From NCBI GenBank assembly GCA_004794655.1, contig SMMW01000568.1, positions 2,766,001 to 2,830,000 of the forward strand: 64,000 nucleotides of DNA, written 5' to 3'. Shown in pieces: positions 1 through 11,298 of the stretch. The position numbers and the translations under genes are program-made. This DNA comes from Marisa cornuarietis (taxonomy: Eukaryota; Mollusca; Gastropoda; Architaenioglossa; Ampullariidae). The number at the start of each line of letters is the position of its first letter. The stretch's first letter is position 1. The notes under the pieces were generated by a model. That model had not been told where the DNA came from. It did not search any database and saw only the letters and a program-made list of their open reading frames with translations.

Positions 1-1112
1 ATTTTTGTTTCTTCACATTATCTCTGAATCGCTGAAAAAGAAAGAAGAAAAACATAAATAAAGATTATTGACACTACAGCTAAACAAAATATCAAATTGC
101 TAATATTCACAAGATATTTACCTTACTTCGTAAATATTAATGAAGTGCATTCAAACAATTTATTGCACGCGTACTTAACAATAATCTTCTCTCGTAGGCA
201 CCATCTTTGAAGCAAGCTTAGGACTTTACATTTTACAAGAGCGTTCTGTTTGTCTGTAAACTGTTTTGCAGCAATGTGTGATAGACCCACCTGAAAAGCT
301 TTTAAAGAAGTTGATACTCTCTAAAACGTTTGTCCTAAATAAGTCAGGGATCATATTCTCAAAAAAAAAAAAAAAAAAACCAGCTGACATCTTTGATGTT
401 GCCTGTACTCAAGTATTTATATAAGAGAGCGTGTGGGGAGAGAAATAGACTACACAGTTCGTGGAACAGTTTTCTTTTCACTTGTTTTTACCTCAGTTGA
501 TCCAATGTACTTCAACACTGTGCTGTAAACACAGGCGCGAGAAAATAAAGACAAAAATTCTTCATATTGTATATAATGTGCGAATGTGTTTACATGTAGA
601 CTCATTTTACCTTTTACTCCAAGGACTCCAAACACTGTGTGGTTACCCATGTGCCCATATGCAAGTGTATATTGATAATACTGTAAGTACTGTTAGATAC
701 TGGTTTAGCGCTTCGAGCTTACAGCTCTACAGACTCCCAAAGAAGGCTTACAAAAAGGAAAAATAGTCATACACCAGAAACATCTTTAAAACATAATGAA
801 GGTAACACATACACATACTAAAATACAAATGGAAATAAAAGACACAAAACTAAAATGCCAGCTACGCTATCATTATAGTGCGTAGTTGCCATCTCCATGA
901 AACTAGCTTGCCATTGCAAACCTGTTAAAAATAATAATTACTTACCAGGTGAGAGGATACAATTAATGCACGAGGAACAATGATTTCCGCTTCTCTCGAC
1001 TTGGGCAGACGACAGTGACGTCAGAGAAGCAGAACGCAGCACGAAGACAACAAAATGTCACGAGTTGTATGTGTAAGAGAGTGAAACTGTTTATATATGT
1101 GTGTGGGTATAA

Positions 1113-1121
1113 GTGTGTGTG

Positions 1122-1153
<32 letters not shown>

Positions 1154-1160
1154 TGTGTGT
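1113..1160. repeat. (GT)n/(GCGT)n microsatellite
   Basis: A GT run passes into several GCGT units and back to GT. This compound structure recurs at 22.49-22.58 kb and 25.35-25.40 kb. Confidence 0.95.
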
Positions 1161-1610
1161 TAGTCGGTGTTTGGCTTGTGATCGAAAACTATGGAAGTCC
1201 GCACCTTTTGTCCAATCTGATGTCCAGGAATATTTTTTCGTCGTTTGATTCGTGTACTTTTCTCCACGTTAATCAAGCTTACATGAAATTTGAGCGAAAC
1301 ACTAAAAATTGTTTATTGATGTATTGAACCCTCAGTAATATATTCATAGTTCACGCCCTACAAAACCGCGGGGCACCAGATGTCAGTCGCACATGAAATA
1401 TCTATATGCCTTCCACTTGTCTTCACGGGGCACATAAACAGCAAGATGAGAGTCGTGGCCATGGGACAAAGTAAGGATTCCCGAGGCAGCGTATTTGTTC
1501 TCTCAGAAATTATGAAGAGATGAAACTCTATGGCGAAAATTTGAAGGCAAGGAATTCTACATCTACACGAGTTTCTAAGCTGGAGAAAGCCTTCAATCGT
1601 AAACTCTCTA

Positions 1611-1611
<1 letters not shown>

Positions 1612-1676
<65 letters not shown>
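1612..1676. repeat. (TG)n microsatellite
   Basis: An uninterrupted 65-bp TG dinucleotide run. It generates spurious Val-Cys and Thr-His open frames on the two strands. Confidence 0.97.
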
Positions 1677-1677
<1 letters not shown>

Positions 1678-1994
1678 TTTTGCCCTTCTTGTCGTCGTCA
1701 GAGTCATGTCTGCTGCTGAGAAGTTTACAGGAACAGTGTGTTGATATTTCTTATTCATGTGTCCCTTGGCTGGTGCCAGTCGTTGTGTGGAAAGAACACA
1801 TAGATCACAGACTTACTTAGACCGCTGCTGGCTTCCGGTACAGGCAAAAAGCGTCGCCTTCCTAGTGTCTTAGTGATGTAAACACGGGAGTTATGGTCGG
1901 GTTTCTTTATTGCTACGTGCCGTATTAGTCTCGAATATAATTTTAAAAGTAGTCTGATAGTCGATGTGAGGAAGTATCGTGTTATCGAAGGTTC

Positions 1995-2007
1995 CATTTA
2001 AAGTAGA
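1995..2007 (+). repeat. 5' target-site duplication of the retrotransposon
   Basis: CATTTAAAGTAGA here is identical to 6067-6079, immediately after the (CAA)n tail. Confidence 0.92.
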
Positions 2008-5000
2008 AGGAAAACTCCATAAAACACCCGGCCAGAGGATGGTCGTTAGCCTTGGTCGGCAAGTCTCTCTACGAGAAAGACACTCGGACAAGAAAACTGA
2101 CGCCGAAGACGGATGTGCTTGGCCATCGGGCGCTTAACGGCAGCACAACGCACTGACACTCACATGAATGGACAACGCTTACTCTAAACGATATGGTGCT
2201 TTGCCTGTGAGGTCCCGCCAGGCAGGCGAAGTGCCGGGCCCTGCGCCTCAACAGGGCCCACCCCATGATACTGGTGGTCACCACGCCCCGATGCGAGGAG
2301 TCAGGTTTTGGAGGCGGAGGTTAAAAGCTACTGGCCGAAAAGAAACGACAACCACAGAAGAGACCCTGAGGCCTATCAACATCCTACAGTGGAACGCTGA
2401 GGGCGTTTACAACAAAAAATTAGCCCTCACCGAAAGACTCCATGCTGAAAAAATAGATGTGGCCTGTATTCAAGAAACACACCTGAATCCCAACCACAGA
2501 TTTACCATCAGAGGTTATCAAACCTTCAGGATGGACAGAGAAGGAAGACACAAGGGAGGTGTGCTGATTCTTGTAAAAAACAACATCCCAACAAGAGATC
2601 TTCAAGTGGACACGAATCAGCAAGCTGAAATAAACGGAGTCAAGATTACAGTAAACAGCACTGTGCTCACCATTTTCAACCTGTACTGCCCACCCAACAA
2701 AGAACTTTCTCTACAGACACTTGATATCCCTGCTGAAAACTGCTTGGCTGTCGGCGACTTCAACAGCCACTCAACATGTTGGGGCTACGACGAGACGGAT
2801 CACAGAGGAGAGGAAGTGGAGGACTGGCAGATCGATAGCAAGATGATCCTGCTGAATGATCCAGAAGACCCACCAACTTTCTTCTCGCGCAGATGGATCT
2901 CCTCAACGACCACTGACCTTGCTTTCGCCACTGATGACCTCTCCAAGAAAACAACCAGAGGGGTACTGAACCAGTTAGGCGGCAGCGACCAAAGAACAGT
3001 TAAACTGGCCATCAACTTGCAGTACAGGCCCCAAGATTCAAAGACATTCCCCAGGTGGAATTACAAGAAAGCCAACTGGGATACTTTCGTTTCGTTGTCA
3101 GACATGTATACCAAAGGAATACGTGCGGCGGATCAGAACATCAACCGTGCCATTGATGCATTCAACAAGGCGATCATCAAAGCTGCTTCAGAAACAATAC
3201 CTCGAGGCGTACGACAGAATTACAGCCCGTATTGGACAGAGGAACTCCAAGAATTAGAAGATGAAGTCTCCAAGACCAGGAAAAAGGTTGAGAATGACCC
3301 CACCATAGAAAACAACATAGCACTGAAAGAATCAAGCGCCAAATACAGAAAAGCCTACAACGAAGCTACAAGAAAGAGCTGGAGAGAAAAGACAGAGAAA
3401 CTGAACCTAGACAGAGAAGGAAACAAGTTATGGAAGCTGGTAAGGGCTATGAATGATGAAGATACTAGAAGTGCACCGATTGTCATACAACAAGCACAAG
3501 ATATACTAACAGGTAGAAAAGCAGCAAACGCATTCATTGACAACTATGAAGAGGTCAGCAGCATCACAGTACCAGAAGAAAAGAAGCAGCAAGTCCATGA
3601 AGAAAGAAGAGAATTTAGACAGAGAAAACACCAGGAAGACTACATGAACAAACTATTCAACATGAAAGAATTTGAAGAAGCAGTCAGGACCCTAAGTCAG
3701 AAGAAATCCCCTGGTCCAGACAAGGTCACCAACGAAATGCTGCAACACCTGGGCCCACGAGCCAAGACCAAACTCCTCGACCTCTTCAACAACAGCTGGA
3801 ACAGCGGCCACGTCCCACAAATCTGGCGAGAAGCAGACATGGTACCCGTCCACAAGAAAGGCAAAGATCGAGCGAAGGTGGACAGTTACAGACCCATAAA
3901 CCTCACCAGTTGTGTGGGCAAGTTAATGGAGCGCCTCATTAACTCCAGATTATCATGGCACTTGAAAAAGAACAACATCTTTATACCAGAACAAGCAGGC
4001 TTCAGACAACATCGCTCAACTGAAGACCAGGTTACATACATCGCCCAGAAGATTGAAGATGGCTTCCAGGACAAGAAGCACACGCTGACGGTGTGGATAG
4101 ACATGGAAAAGGCCTTTGACAAGGTCTGGAAAGAGGGATTGAGGCTGAAACTCCAGAAGTGTGGCATATCCGGCTGCATGTACCAATGGATCTCTCAATA
4201 CCTGACAAATAGGAAGGCCAGAGTCCATGTCGGCGGAACATACACCCGAAAGAAGACGCTGAGAGAAGGAGTTCCTCAAGGAGGAGTACTCAGCCCTACC
4301 TTGTTCCTTGTCTTCATAAACGACATCATCAAGGACCTCCCCCGAAATGTCCAAGGAGCCATATACGCAGACGACCTGGTCCTCTGGTGCACAGAAGAAC
4401 ACCTGACAACTGCCAACTACCGACTCCAAGAGACACTAAATGTCCTACAGGATTGGACGAAGAGATGGCTTGTCAAAATCAACCCCAAAAAGACCACCTA
4501 CACTATCTTTAGTCTGTCCACTAGGGAACAGAAGGCCACTCTGAAGTTCGATGGACAGATCCTCCCACTGGAGGACAACCCTACTTACCTTGGGGTGACC
4601 TTCGACAAGAGGCTTACGTGGAAACCTCAGACGAAGAAGGTTGAAGCCAGAGCCAAGGAGCGACTTGCACTTATGAAGAAGTTGGCTGGCACGAACTGGG
4701 GCGCGGATGACAAAATCCTCAAGAAGCTGTACACCGGAAGGGTTAGACCAGTCCTAGAGTATGGCATGACAGCATGGGGCATGGCAGCAAAATCCAACTT
4801 TGAAAAGATCAGCAAGGTTCAGAACCAAGCAACCAGACTCATCACTGGAGCCATGAAATCTACGCCCATACAGGAACTGGAAACAATCACAGGGTTGGAA
4901 CCACTCGAGGACCGACGTGATACAAAGATACTCGTCCAAGCCGCCAAGTTCAAGAGACTTCCAAATCACCCCATGAGAATCAGGCTGGCTCAGCCGACGA

Positions 5001-6066
5001 AGGGAAGGCTGAAAAGGGGAAGTTTCATCCATCAGACGAGGATCCTTGAACGAAAACACCAAGATATCTTGGAACAAGACCCCAGAGAGATCCCCCTATA
5101 CCGGACAAACCCAGCATGGAATGAATCTGCTTTCCCCCTGATCCACTGCAACATCCATGGTGTCGGCAAGAAAGATTCCCAAGACGACACTGCGAAAAAG
5201 TCCTGTACTCTGGAGTATATCCACAGCAACTTCCCACAAGACCAGTGGACTCATGTGTACACTGACGGATCAGCGGAACAAGCCGTGAAGAAGGGTGGTG
5301 CCGGAATCTTCATTCGGTATCCAGGAGGAAAAGAAGACCGCCTCTCCCTCACAACCGGCCTCTATTCCACCAACTTCAAAGCGGAAGTAGTGGCCATTCA
5401 GACCGGTGCCACCCACATTGAGAACAGCCCAGACACCTCCAACAACATCGTCTTCTTTACAGATGCACTATCTGTTCTACAGGCCTTACAGACTGCCAGA
5501 GACAAGGAATTGAACGCCCTGACCACTGCTCTCTCCTCCTTATGCAGAAACCACACAGTCGTCTTACAGTGGATTCCCTCTCACTACGGTGTATTTGGCA
5601 ACGAAGCCGCAGACACTCTTGCCAGGGAAGGATCCACAAAAGAGCAGCAAGACAAGTCCACCACCTTCAATGAAGTCAAAACCATCATCAAGGCCAAACA
5701 GCATAACAAATGGCTACAGCAGCACCCACGTTTCAACCAGAACGACCCATACTACCTGCTCACAAGGGCCGAACAGGTCATTATTTTCAGACTGAGGACA
5801 GGCCACAACCGTCTCAATCACCACCTATACACCAAACTCCGGATCGGCCAGACGGACAGATGCCCGTGCCAGACAGACAGCCAGACAACAAAACATCTAC
5901 TGCAAGAATGCCCCATACACGAAGACCTCAGACACCGCATCTGGACTGATGAGACGCCGATATCAAGGAAGCTACACGGCAGTCTGGAGGACCTGCGGCG
6001 CACAGCATCATTTGTACAAGAGGCAGGCGTATCCATTTGAGTGACCGACAACAACAACAACAACAA
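2008..6066 (+). mobile_element. Full-length I/Ingi-like non-LTR retrotransposon with target-site duplication
   Basis: The element is bounded by a 13-bp direct repeat (CATTTAAAGTAGA) at 1995-2007 and 6067-6079. The last C of the tail may belong to the element, so the duplication is 12-13 bp. A short leader of about 160 bp precedes one long ORF (2168-6040). Only about 10 nt separate the stop codon from a (CAA)n tail, which is the simple-repeat ending expected of I-clade elements. No separate gag-like ORF1 with zinc knuckles is present. The copy is therefore either a single-ORF Ingi-type element or a 5'-truncated insertion of a longer one. The near-exact duplication and open frame point to a recent insertion. 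Confidence 0.93.
2168..6040 (+). CDS. Retrotransposon polyprotein: endonuclease, reverse transcriptase, RNase H
   Basis: A 1290-residue ORF2-type protein that would nick the target and copy the element RNA by target-primed reverse transcription. An APE-type endonuclease begins near residue 70 (ILQWNAEG) and has the IQETHL motif near 101-106 and GDFNSH near 200. The reverse transcriptase has SPGPD, then catalytic Asp645 in WIDMEKAFD, PQGGVLSP, and YADD at 733-736. RNase H starts near 1031 (YTDGSA) and keeps the later FKAE, FTDA and GNEAAD acidic positions. A Cys/His-rich tail (CPCQ...KHLLQECP) follows, as in I-clade elements. The first ATG in frame is 2168; the Gly/Pro-rich residues 1-65 are not a recognised domain. 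One oddity is that the endonuclease motif usually ending Ser-Asp-His reads Ser273-Asp274-Gln275, so the catalytic histidine is replaced. Otherwise the frame is intact. Confidence 0.95.
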   Translation: MDNAYSKRYGALPVRSRQAGEVPGPAPQQGPPHDTGGHHAPMRGVRFWRRRLKATGRKETTTTEETLRPINILQWNAEGVYNKKLALTERLHAEKIDVACIQETHLNPNHRFTIRGYQTFRMDREGRHKGGVLILVKNNIPTRDLQVDTNQQAEINGVKITVNSTVLTIFNLYCPPNKELSLQTLDIPAENCLAVGDFNSHSTCWGYDETDHRGEEVEDWQIDSKMILLNDPEDPPTFFSRRWISSTTTDLAFATDDLSKKTTRGVLNQLGGSDQRTVKLAINLQYRPQDSKTFPRWNYKKANWDTFVSLSDMYTKGIRAADQNINRAIDAFNKAIIKAASETIPRGVRQNYSPYWTEELQELEDEVSKTRKKVENDPTIENNIALKESSAKYRKAYNEATRKSWREKTEKLNLDREGNKLWKLVRAMNDEDTRSAPIVIQQAQDILTGRKAANAFIDNYEEVSSITVPEEKKQQVHEERREFRQRKHQEDYMNKLFNMKEFEEAVRTLSQKKSPGPDKVTNEMLQHLGPRAKTKLLDLFNNSWNSGHVPQIWREADMVPVHKKGKDRAKVDSYRPINLTSCVGKLMERLINSRLSWHLKKNNIFIPEQAGFRQHRSTEDQVTYIAQKIEDGFQDKKHTLTVWIDMEKAFDKVWKEGLRLKLQKCGISGCMYQWISQYLTNRKARVHVGGTYTRKKTLREGVPQGGVLSPTLFLVFINDIIKDLPRNVQGAIYADDLVLWCTEEHLTTANYRLQETLNVLQDWTKRWLVKINPKKTTYTIFSLSTREQKATLKFDGQILPLEDNPTYLGVTFDKRLTWKPQTKKVEARAKERLALMKKLAGTNWGADDKILKKLYTGRVRPVLEYGMTAWGMAAKSNFEKISKVQNQATRLITGAMKSTPIQELETITGLEPLEDRRDTKILVQAAKFKRLPNHPMRIRLAQPTKGRLKRGSFIHQTRILERKHQDILEQDPREIPLYRTNPAWNESAFPLIHCNIHGVGKKDSQDDTAKKSCTLEYIHSNFPQDQWTHVYTDGSAEQAVKKGGAGIFIRYPGGKEDRLSLTTGLYSTNFKAEVVAIQTGATHIENSPDTSNNIVFFTDALSVLQALQTARDKELNALTTALSSLCRNHTVVLQWIPSHYGVFGNEAADTLAREGSTKEQQDKSTTFNEVKTIIKAKQHNKWLQQHPRFNQNDPYYLLTRAEQVIIFRLRTGHNRLNHHLYTKLRIGQTDRCPCQTDSQTTKHLLQECPIHEDLRHRIWTDETPISRKLHGSLEDLRRTASFVQEAGVSI

Positions 6067-6079
6067 CATTTAAAGTAGA
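6067..6079 (+). repeat. 3' target-site duplication of the retrotransposon
   Basis: Identical to 1995-2007. It marks the 3' insertion boundary directly after the CAA repeats. Confidence 0.92.
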
Positions 6080-6329
6080 GATAATCATTAGTCTTCAAAA
6101 CACTACATATATATCGTCTGCTGCAACACGAACATGGTCATGATCGTGTATGCAAACTTTTGCCAAGCATAGCTTTTAAATGTAGCTTGTTTGTGATAAA
6201 AAATACATGCATTTATCATATATAAAGAAACTTGATGCAGCACATGCATGATCATTAGCACTCACATACCTATACATAAATATTGTTTACAAAACTTTCA
6301 CACGTACTGTAGTCATACAATCCACAACG
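6080..6329. other. Intergenic, AT-rich
   Basis: Host flank downstream of the retrotransposon insertion. I see nothing in it beyond AT-rich sequence leading into a tandem repeat. Confidence 0.5.
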
Positions 6330-6633
6330 TTTTCTTTAGCTGTCTGATACATTAAACATGAAAAACCATATGAATTTATAAAGAAAATGTTATTTATTAA
6401 GAGTTTGTTTAACATCAATGAAAAAGAGTTTTGTTTTCTTTAGCTTTCAGCTACATTAAACATAAAAACCATATGTAGTTATAAAGAAAGTGTTATTAGT
6501 GTTATTTATTAAGAGATTGCTTAACATCAATGAAAAAGAATTTTGTTTTCTTTAGCTGTCAGCTATATTAAACAAAAACCACATCTTTTTATAAAGAAAT
6601 TATTATTAAGAAATTGCTTAACATCAATGATTT
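6330..6633. repeat. Three-copy tandem repeat, unit about 90-112 bp
   Basis: Three successive units begin at about 6330, 6434 and 6546, each with TTTCTTTAGCT followed by a CATTAAAC-like stretch. Each ends with TTAACATCAATGA. Units differ by small indels, and the third is shorter. Unit length is close to 110 bp, so this is a short minisatellite or satellite fragment. Confidence 0.85.
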
Positions 6634-7656
6634 TTTTAAAATTCATTACTTTCTTACTTTAAGACTAATCTCACTGTAAAACTGATAATGTACTTTTATT
6701 CTGTTTTAAACTGTTACAAAATATAATAATGAAAGTATGTCGTATCAATTATGCCTGAACAAGCTCTAAGACTATTCACAACTAAGCTAGATATGATAAA
6801 ATTGCTCATACTTTTGATTCCGTAAACAATGTTGAAACAATTTACATAATAATAGTTTTTTTTATTGAGTGGCAGGCATTACAGCAAAAATCTTGGCATA
6901 GTTTTTTCAAGAGTCTTGAGGCATTATGAGACGACAATGCGACTTCAGAGACATTTAATAAATAAAATCCATTACTGGTGTTTAAATAATACTGTCTTTG
7001 TTAATTTGTGCCTCATGCTTTCTCCAACAAGGCAAATATTGGTGAGACGAACTGTATGAAATCGCCTCACACAAAGGAACTCTGTACATATTAATTTAAG
7101 AAGTAGATGAAAGTGAACTTCAGTTCCTTTGCTAGTATGAATGAAATGTTCATTGAGCTCTGGAAACAAATTCCTTGTGGGCATACCAGTCAGTATTCTG
7201 GGCGCCACAATTTTCTCCCATTGACCAGACTGCATTTTTTATTGTTAACAGTTGACTTCAATACAGTTTCACAATGTCTTATGATTTTAAGCACACTAAC
7301 TGATGGCACAACTAGACCCCTATTGTTTTTTAACTTTAAAAGACCAGATGGACACTCGGATGCCTGTCTCCATAAAGCTACTAATCCCAACAACGCTGTC
7401 TTTGTATATTACATCGCACTCGCGCCTCCACTACCCCTCAGCCAAGCCGGCCACACGCTGACTCATGCCTAACCTCCTCGTCAGGCACATATTTGCTAAT
7501 TTTATACACGCATAAAATGCGTTTGTTTCGGAAAAAAGTTAATGCAGACGACAGTTCATTCATTTTCTATCGAGTGATCTCCCTTTCATGACGTAGTTCG
7601 CACGTTGAGCGGAACTGTCTGTGTTTTCCCATCGTACCTGTCTTTCCGCTTGGAAA
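6634..7656. other. Intergenic, no gene recognised
   Basis: AT-rich to about 7200, then more balanced. The open stretches have no recognisable motifs. The last part may be the leader of the piggyBac element, but I could not find its terminal inverted repeat. Confidence 0.45.
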
Positions 7657-8492
7657 ATGGCTAGACGATACATGGCACGCGAAGTTTGTGATCTCATTAT
7701 GGGAGAATCCGACGATGAGTTAGAGATGGAGATGGTAGAAGGTGAAGAGGAAGAAGAAGAAATAGTGGCTGGGGAGGAGAGTGTAGCTTCGGACGAAGAG
7801 GAAAATGAAAATAATGAAATTGATGATGATTTTTTCGCAGGGGTGCACATGGCCGGTGCAGACGACGAACCCTCAGACGAAGACTCCGAAATCCGTGGTA
7901 ATCAGGAAGATCCAGCGCCATCAACATCAGAAACATCAAGAAAAAGGAGATTCAACACGCCAGTAGATTTACCTTGTTCAGATGCAGGGGATTTTTCCAC
8001 CGAATGGTGTAAAAATCTGAGTGGTTTTCCCTTGCTACCTGAATTTAGGGGCACGCCAGGTTTGAAGTGTATCGATAAACTGCCCAGTGATTTAGAAAAT
8101 TGTATGCTTGTAGATGTATACAAACTCTTTATTACTGAAGAGTTACTTAAAACTTTTAAAACGGAGACGAATATTTATGCTGTGCATGCAAAAGAAACAG
8201 TTAGGGAAAAAAATAGTTCAATTTCCAATAGATCATTTATAAGCACCTGAAAGCCTGTGGAGCTACATGAAATATGGAATTTTTGAGCTATAGTTATAAT
8301 TATGAGCATTTTGACTAAACCTACACTTCAGGATTATTGGACAAATTGCTATTTTATGCAATCAACTCTTGTTTCAGGTGTCATGAAGAGAGATTCATGA
8401 GCATTCTTGCCATGTTTGATTTCAATGACCACAAAAAGGCAGTTCCAAAGGGTCAGCCTAACTATGATCCACTCCCATGGTGGATCATTTGA
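7657..8492 (+). pseudogene. piggyBac transposase pseudogene (N-terminal and start of catalytic region)
   Basis: Remnant of a PGBD-type cut-and-paste transposase. The ATG at 7657 (MARRYMAREV) sits in a good context; the frame is also open upstream from a GTG. It opens with a very acidic Glu/Asp stretch typical of the piggyBac N-terminus. The family region then follows (TPGL...LFITEELL...ETNIYA). The first in-frame stop is at 8248-8250. The same frame continues recognisably with KPVELHEIW, a second stop, then SILTKPTLQDYW, matching the family's usual order. After a frameshift, homology resumes at 8379-8492 with RFMSILAMFDFND and NYDPLP. The DDD catalytic part that should follow is absent. It is dead as a transposase; domestication is unlikely given the stops. 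Confidence 0.85.
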
Positions 8493-9640
8493 ACAAGGGA
8501 AGTATTTTTAATAATGTAGATTGTTAGTTAGATGTAAATTACTTTGATGTTTGTTACAAAGTGCATGATCTATGAACAGAAAGTGAGTCAGAATGTAACA
8601 ATGCCCCCGCCCCCTTTGTATCACTAGTTATGACACAAATAAAAAGTGGAAATAGTCATTTTCCATGTACCCAAAAGTAACCTACTGTTACATTGTACCT
8701 ACATACTTTGAAAATGTGAGTGTGGCACAATGCAAATATATCTTATAAGTACTTATTTCTACATAGGTATGGTTGTCAGCGCACCTACGCTATTCAGATG
8801 AAGTACTTGAAAACTAGATGAAAGTGCAAGATAAATACAGTAAGGAAATGGGGAAGGGGATAAAGCATATAATACGACACGAAATACAAAAAGCTATATA
8901 AATAAATAAAAATTCTGTCATCACTGCCAATGACAGCAAGGGTTGGAGTAGTTTGGTAAAGAGTTTCAAGGCCTGTTGTCTCAAGATCGTAAGAAGATTA
9001 GGTAGCTTTGTGTATTCATCAGATTTTCTTTTGGCAGTTGTGACCCTTTAACAGACTGGAGTCCGGAGGTCCATTTATGGCTGCCCTTCGTGCGTGTGGG
9101 GAATAGGTGTAAGTGGGTTGTTGGTGTATGGGCAAGGAGGGGTAAGATAAAAAGATGTTTATTTAAACTACCTATACTTCTTTCTATATTTTTATATAGA
9201 CATATTCACATCTGCACATATATACCATTATTATGCGTACATGCATACCAGCACATGCATGCATTAACACGGCAGGACTTATTATCACAAGAACCGCGAC
9301 ATATAGTTTGATCAACGAAGTAAAAAAAAAATCTAGAAAATTTAAACGCACTTTAAAAATGCAATTAAAAGCAGATGCTGTCTTGCTTTCTGCGTGACAA
9401 CAGCTGTGATCTGTAATGGCGGGAACCACCAATCGAAGCAGCAAGAAATAATAAGGCTACACACAACAGTCTAACTACAATGTAGCCTCACACGTCACCA
9501 TTCTTTGTACTTGTGTATAGGATAAACACTTCGGCAAAGCATTTGTCAGAAACCGCTGGCACACCGTCTCACATGGTGACAGTCTGAGTACGATTGCAAG
9601 CCTCTTTTATCTGACAGTTTACTCCCCTCTCCGACTGCCT
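8493..9640. other. Intergenic, no gene recognised
   Basis: Downstream of the piggyBac remnant. I see no coding signature. Some of it may be decayed piggyBac 3' sequence. Confidence 0.45.
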
Positions 9641-9830
9641 GTCCGGTGGCGCAACGGTTATCGCCTGTCACTAATACAGTGAACTTTGGCTGTTCTGAGT
9701 TCAGTTCTCGTCTTGGGCACGCTGCTTTTTCTTTGCGTGGCGTTTATATACAGGGCTGATACCTTGCAATGATAGCTGCTGACTCTGCGTAAAACACCAA
9801 GCACTCCCTCCCCTTCTCCAACTGCCCGTT
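9641..9830 (+). mobile_element. tRNA-derived SINE, copy 1
   Basis: The tRNA-like head has an A-box-like GGTGGCGCAACGGTTA and a B-box-like GAGTTCAGTTCTC near 9698. The body reads CTTTTTCTTTGCGTGGCGTTTATA and then GCTGACTCTGCGTAAAACAC. The same order of blocks occurs in copy 2 (38.5 kb, minus strand) and, more diverged, in copy 3 (54.4 kb). Short similar sequences flank it (CTCCGACTGCC and CTCCAACTGCC) and may be a mutated target-site duplication. Confidence 0.75.
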
Positions 9831-11233
9831 TTTTCTTGGCTGCCATTTGATGCAAAGTTGAGTTACAAAGACGGCTTGTAGAGGAAATCCCGCCAGGACA
9901 TCTTGGATTCAGTGACAATCATAGAATGATCCACGTTGGATCGAGGATACTGAAAACGACTGTGGGTGATCATTTTCATGCTCAGTCTTGGTAGACGTCT
10001 GTCCACCAGGGTGTCAAGCACTTATTTTTCTTGTAATAAAGAATTGATTCATGTTTATTCTTGCCTTTAATCCGCCAAACACTGTGTTTGTGAAGCAGTG
10101 AGAGCAAAACTGTAGGGTTAGATGGCTAAGCGGTCTCAACAGTTGTTGTTTTGTTTTTTTTTTCATTTTCCACACATAGTTTTTCTTCTTCGTTCTCCTA
10201 CAAATTCAGGAAAACGTTTGTAAGAATTCCTAATTGAATGTTCTATTGGCTAATAGCATTTAATTTTTCGTGACACTTTACTGAAGACAAAATTAAACTA
10301 GCAAGTCCTCAAACAATTTTAAATAGTCTAAAAACCTGTTACCACACCAACAAACCTTTTCTTTTGAACATTTATGATGAATTTATGCCTCCTCCGGCGA
10401 TATAGGACACTGCGCCCCATTGGGGAAATCTGAGCTGGCCTTTTTTTTTTTTTAGTCCCCAGAGAAGGTCAGCGGTGACACTAGCATTGCTTCAATGCTG
10501 CTATGAACGAGCAGGGAGATAACGCAATGCCCTGATAATCACAAGAAAGTCGAGAGTTATCCCCCGTGATGTTACAGTTGCCCTATGTCAGAAATTTCAG
10601 TTACCTAGTGAATTTGAATAGTGAACTCCAAGCCTACTTCCTGCTGTGAGAATCACTGTATCTTCCCTCGTTCCAGTAGCTGTCCTATACCAATTGCCTG
10701 TTCGCCAGCGAAACTTTGTTGTTCAGTTTGTTGAAAAGTGTTTTTGTAGGGAAAGACTTAATCTACACTCGAGTGCTCTTCCAGCTACTGATTTGAGCAC
10801 CCAGATTTTTTCCAAATATTTTAACAAAGTGCATGTCCTTTTGAATGATAGTTGTCAAACCTCGAATTCTTGGTTTGGAGCAAATTTTGGAGGGGATTTT
10901 TCTCTTCGTCCTAACATCACTGGACCTAGGAAATATCGCAAAATCATTATGAGATGATCCTCACTCTAGAACGTGTTACATATAGTGTTTAGTGTCACGC
11001 TGCTGCTGCTCCTGACTTTGATGGTCAATGGCAGTGGCTTCTCGAGTTGATAAAGCTTAGTCTGGTGTGTCATCGTTATCAAGTGACACCAAATGGTCCA
11101 TACAGGACACCAATAAGAAACAAGTAACTTTATCTCCACATAATTTTTTCTGATTAAAAAGTTTGGGTTTAAATATCATTAACAGACACCAGTCAAGTAT
11201 TTAAGTGTCTGTGTATGCATATCCATCCTCCTT
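9831..11233. other. Intergenic, no gene recognised
   Basis: Mixed-composition sequence with short poly-T runs near 10150 and 10440. An open stretch at 10646-10957 has no motif I recognise. Confidence 0.45.
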
Positions 11234-11293
<60 letters not shown>

Positions 11294-11298
11294 AGAGA
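11234..11298. repeat. (AC)n(GA)n microsatellite
   Basis: A CA dinucleotide tract with two CGCA interruptions, followed by a short GA tract. Confidence 0.96.

Larger units (their letters stand above)
1..1994. other. Intergenic, AT-rich, no gene seen
   Basis: I see no protein-coding signature here. Short open stretches on both strands are translated dinucleotide repeats or begin at non-ATG codons. The interval holds a short poly-A run near 361-380 and two GT microsatellites listed separately. It ends at the 5' target-site duplication of the retrotransposon that follows. Confidence 0.6.

Noticed and set aside
2228..2262. A GEVPGP peptide near the retrotransposon N-terminus, reminiscent of a 2A ribosome-skipping signal
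   Set aside because: The consensus D-[VI]-E-x-N-P-G-P is not met; the asparagine and spacing are wrong.
10646..10957. An open stretch considered as a CR1/L2 ORF fragment
   Set aside because: Only vague resemblance to the linker before the reverse transcriptase; no diagnostic motif.
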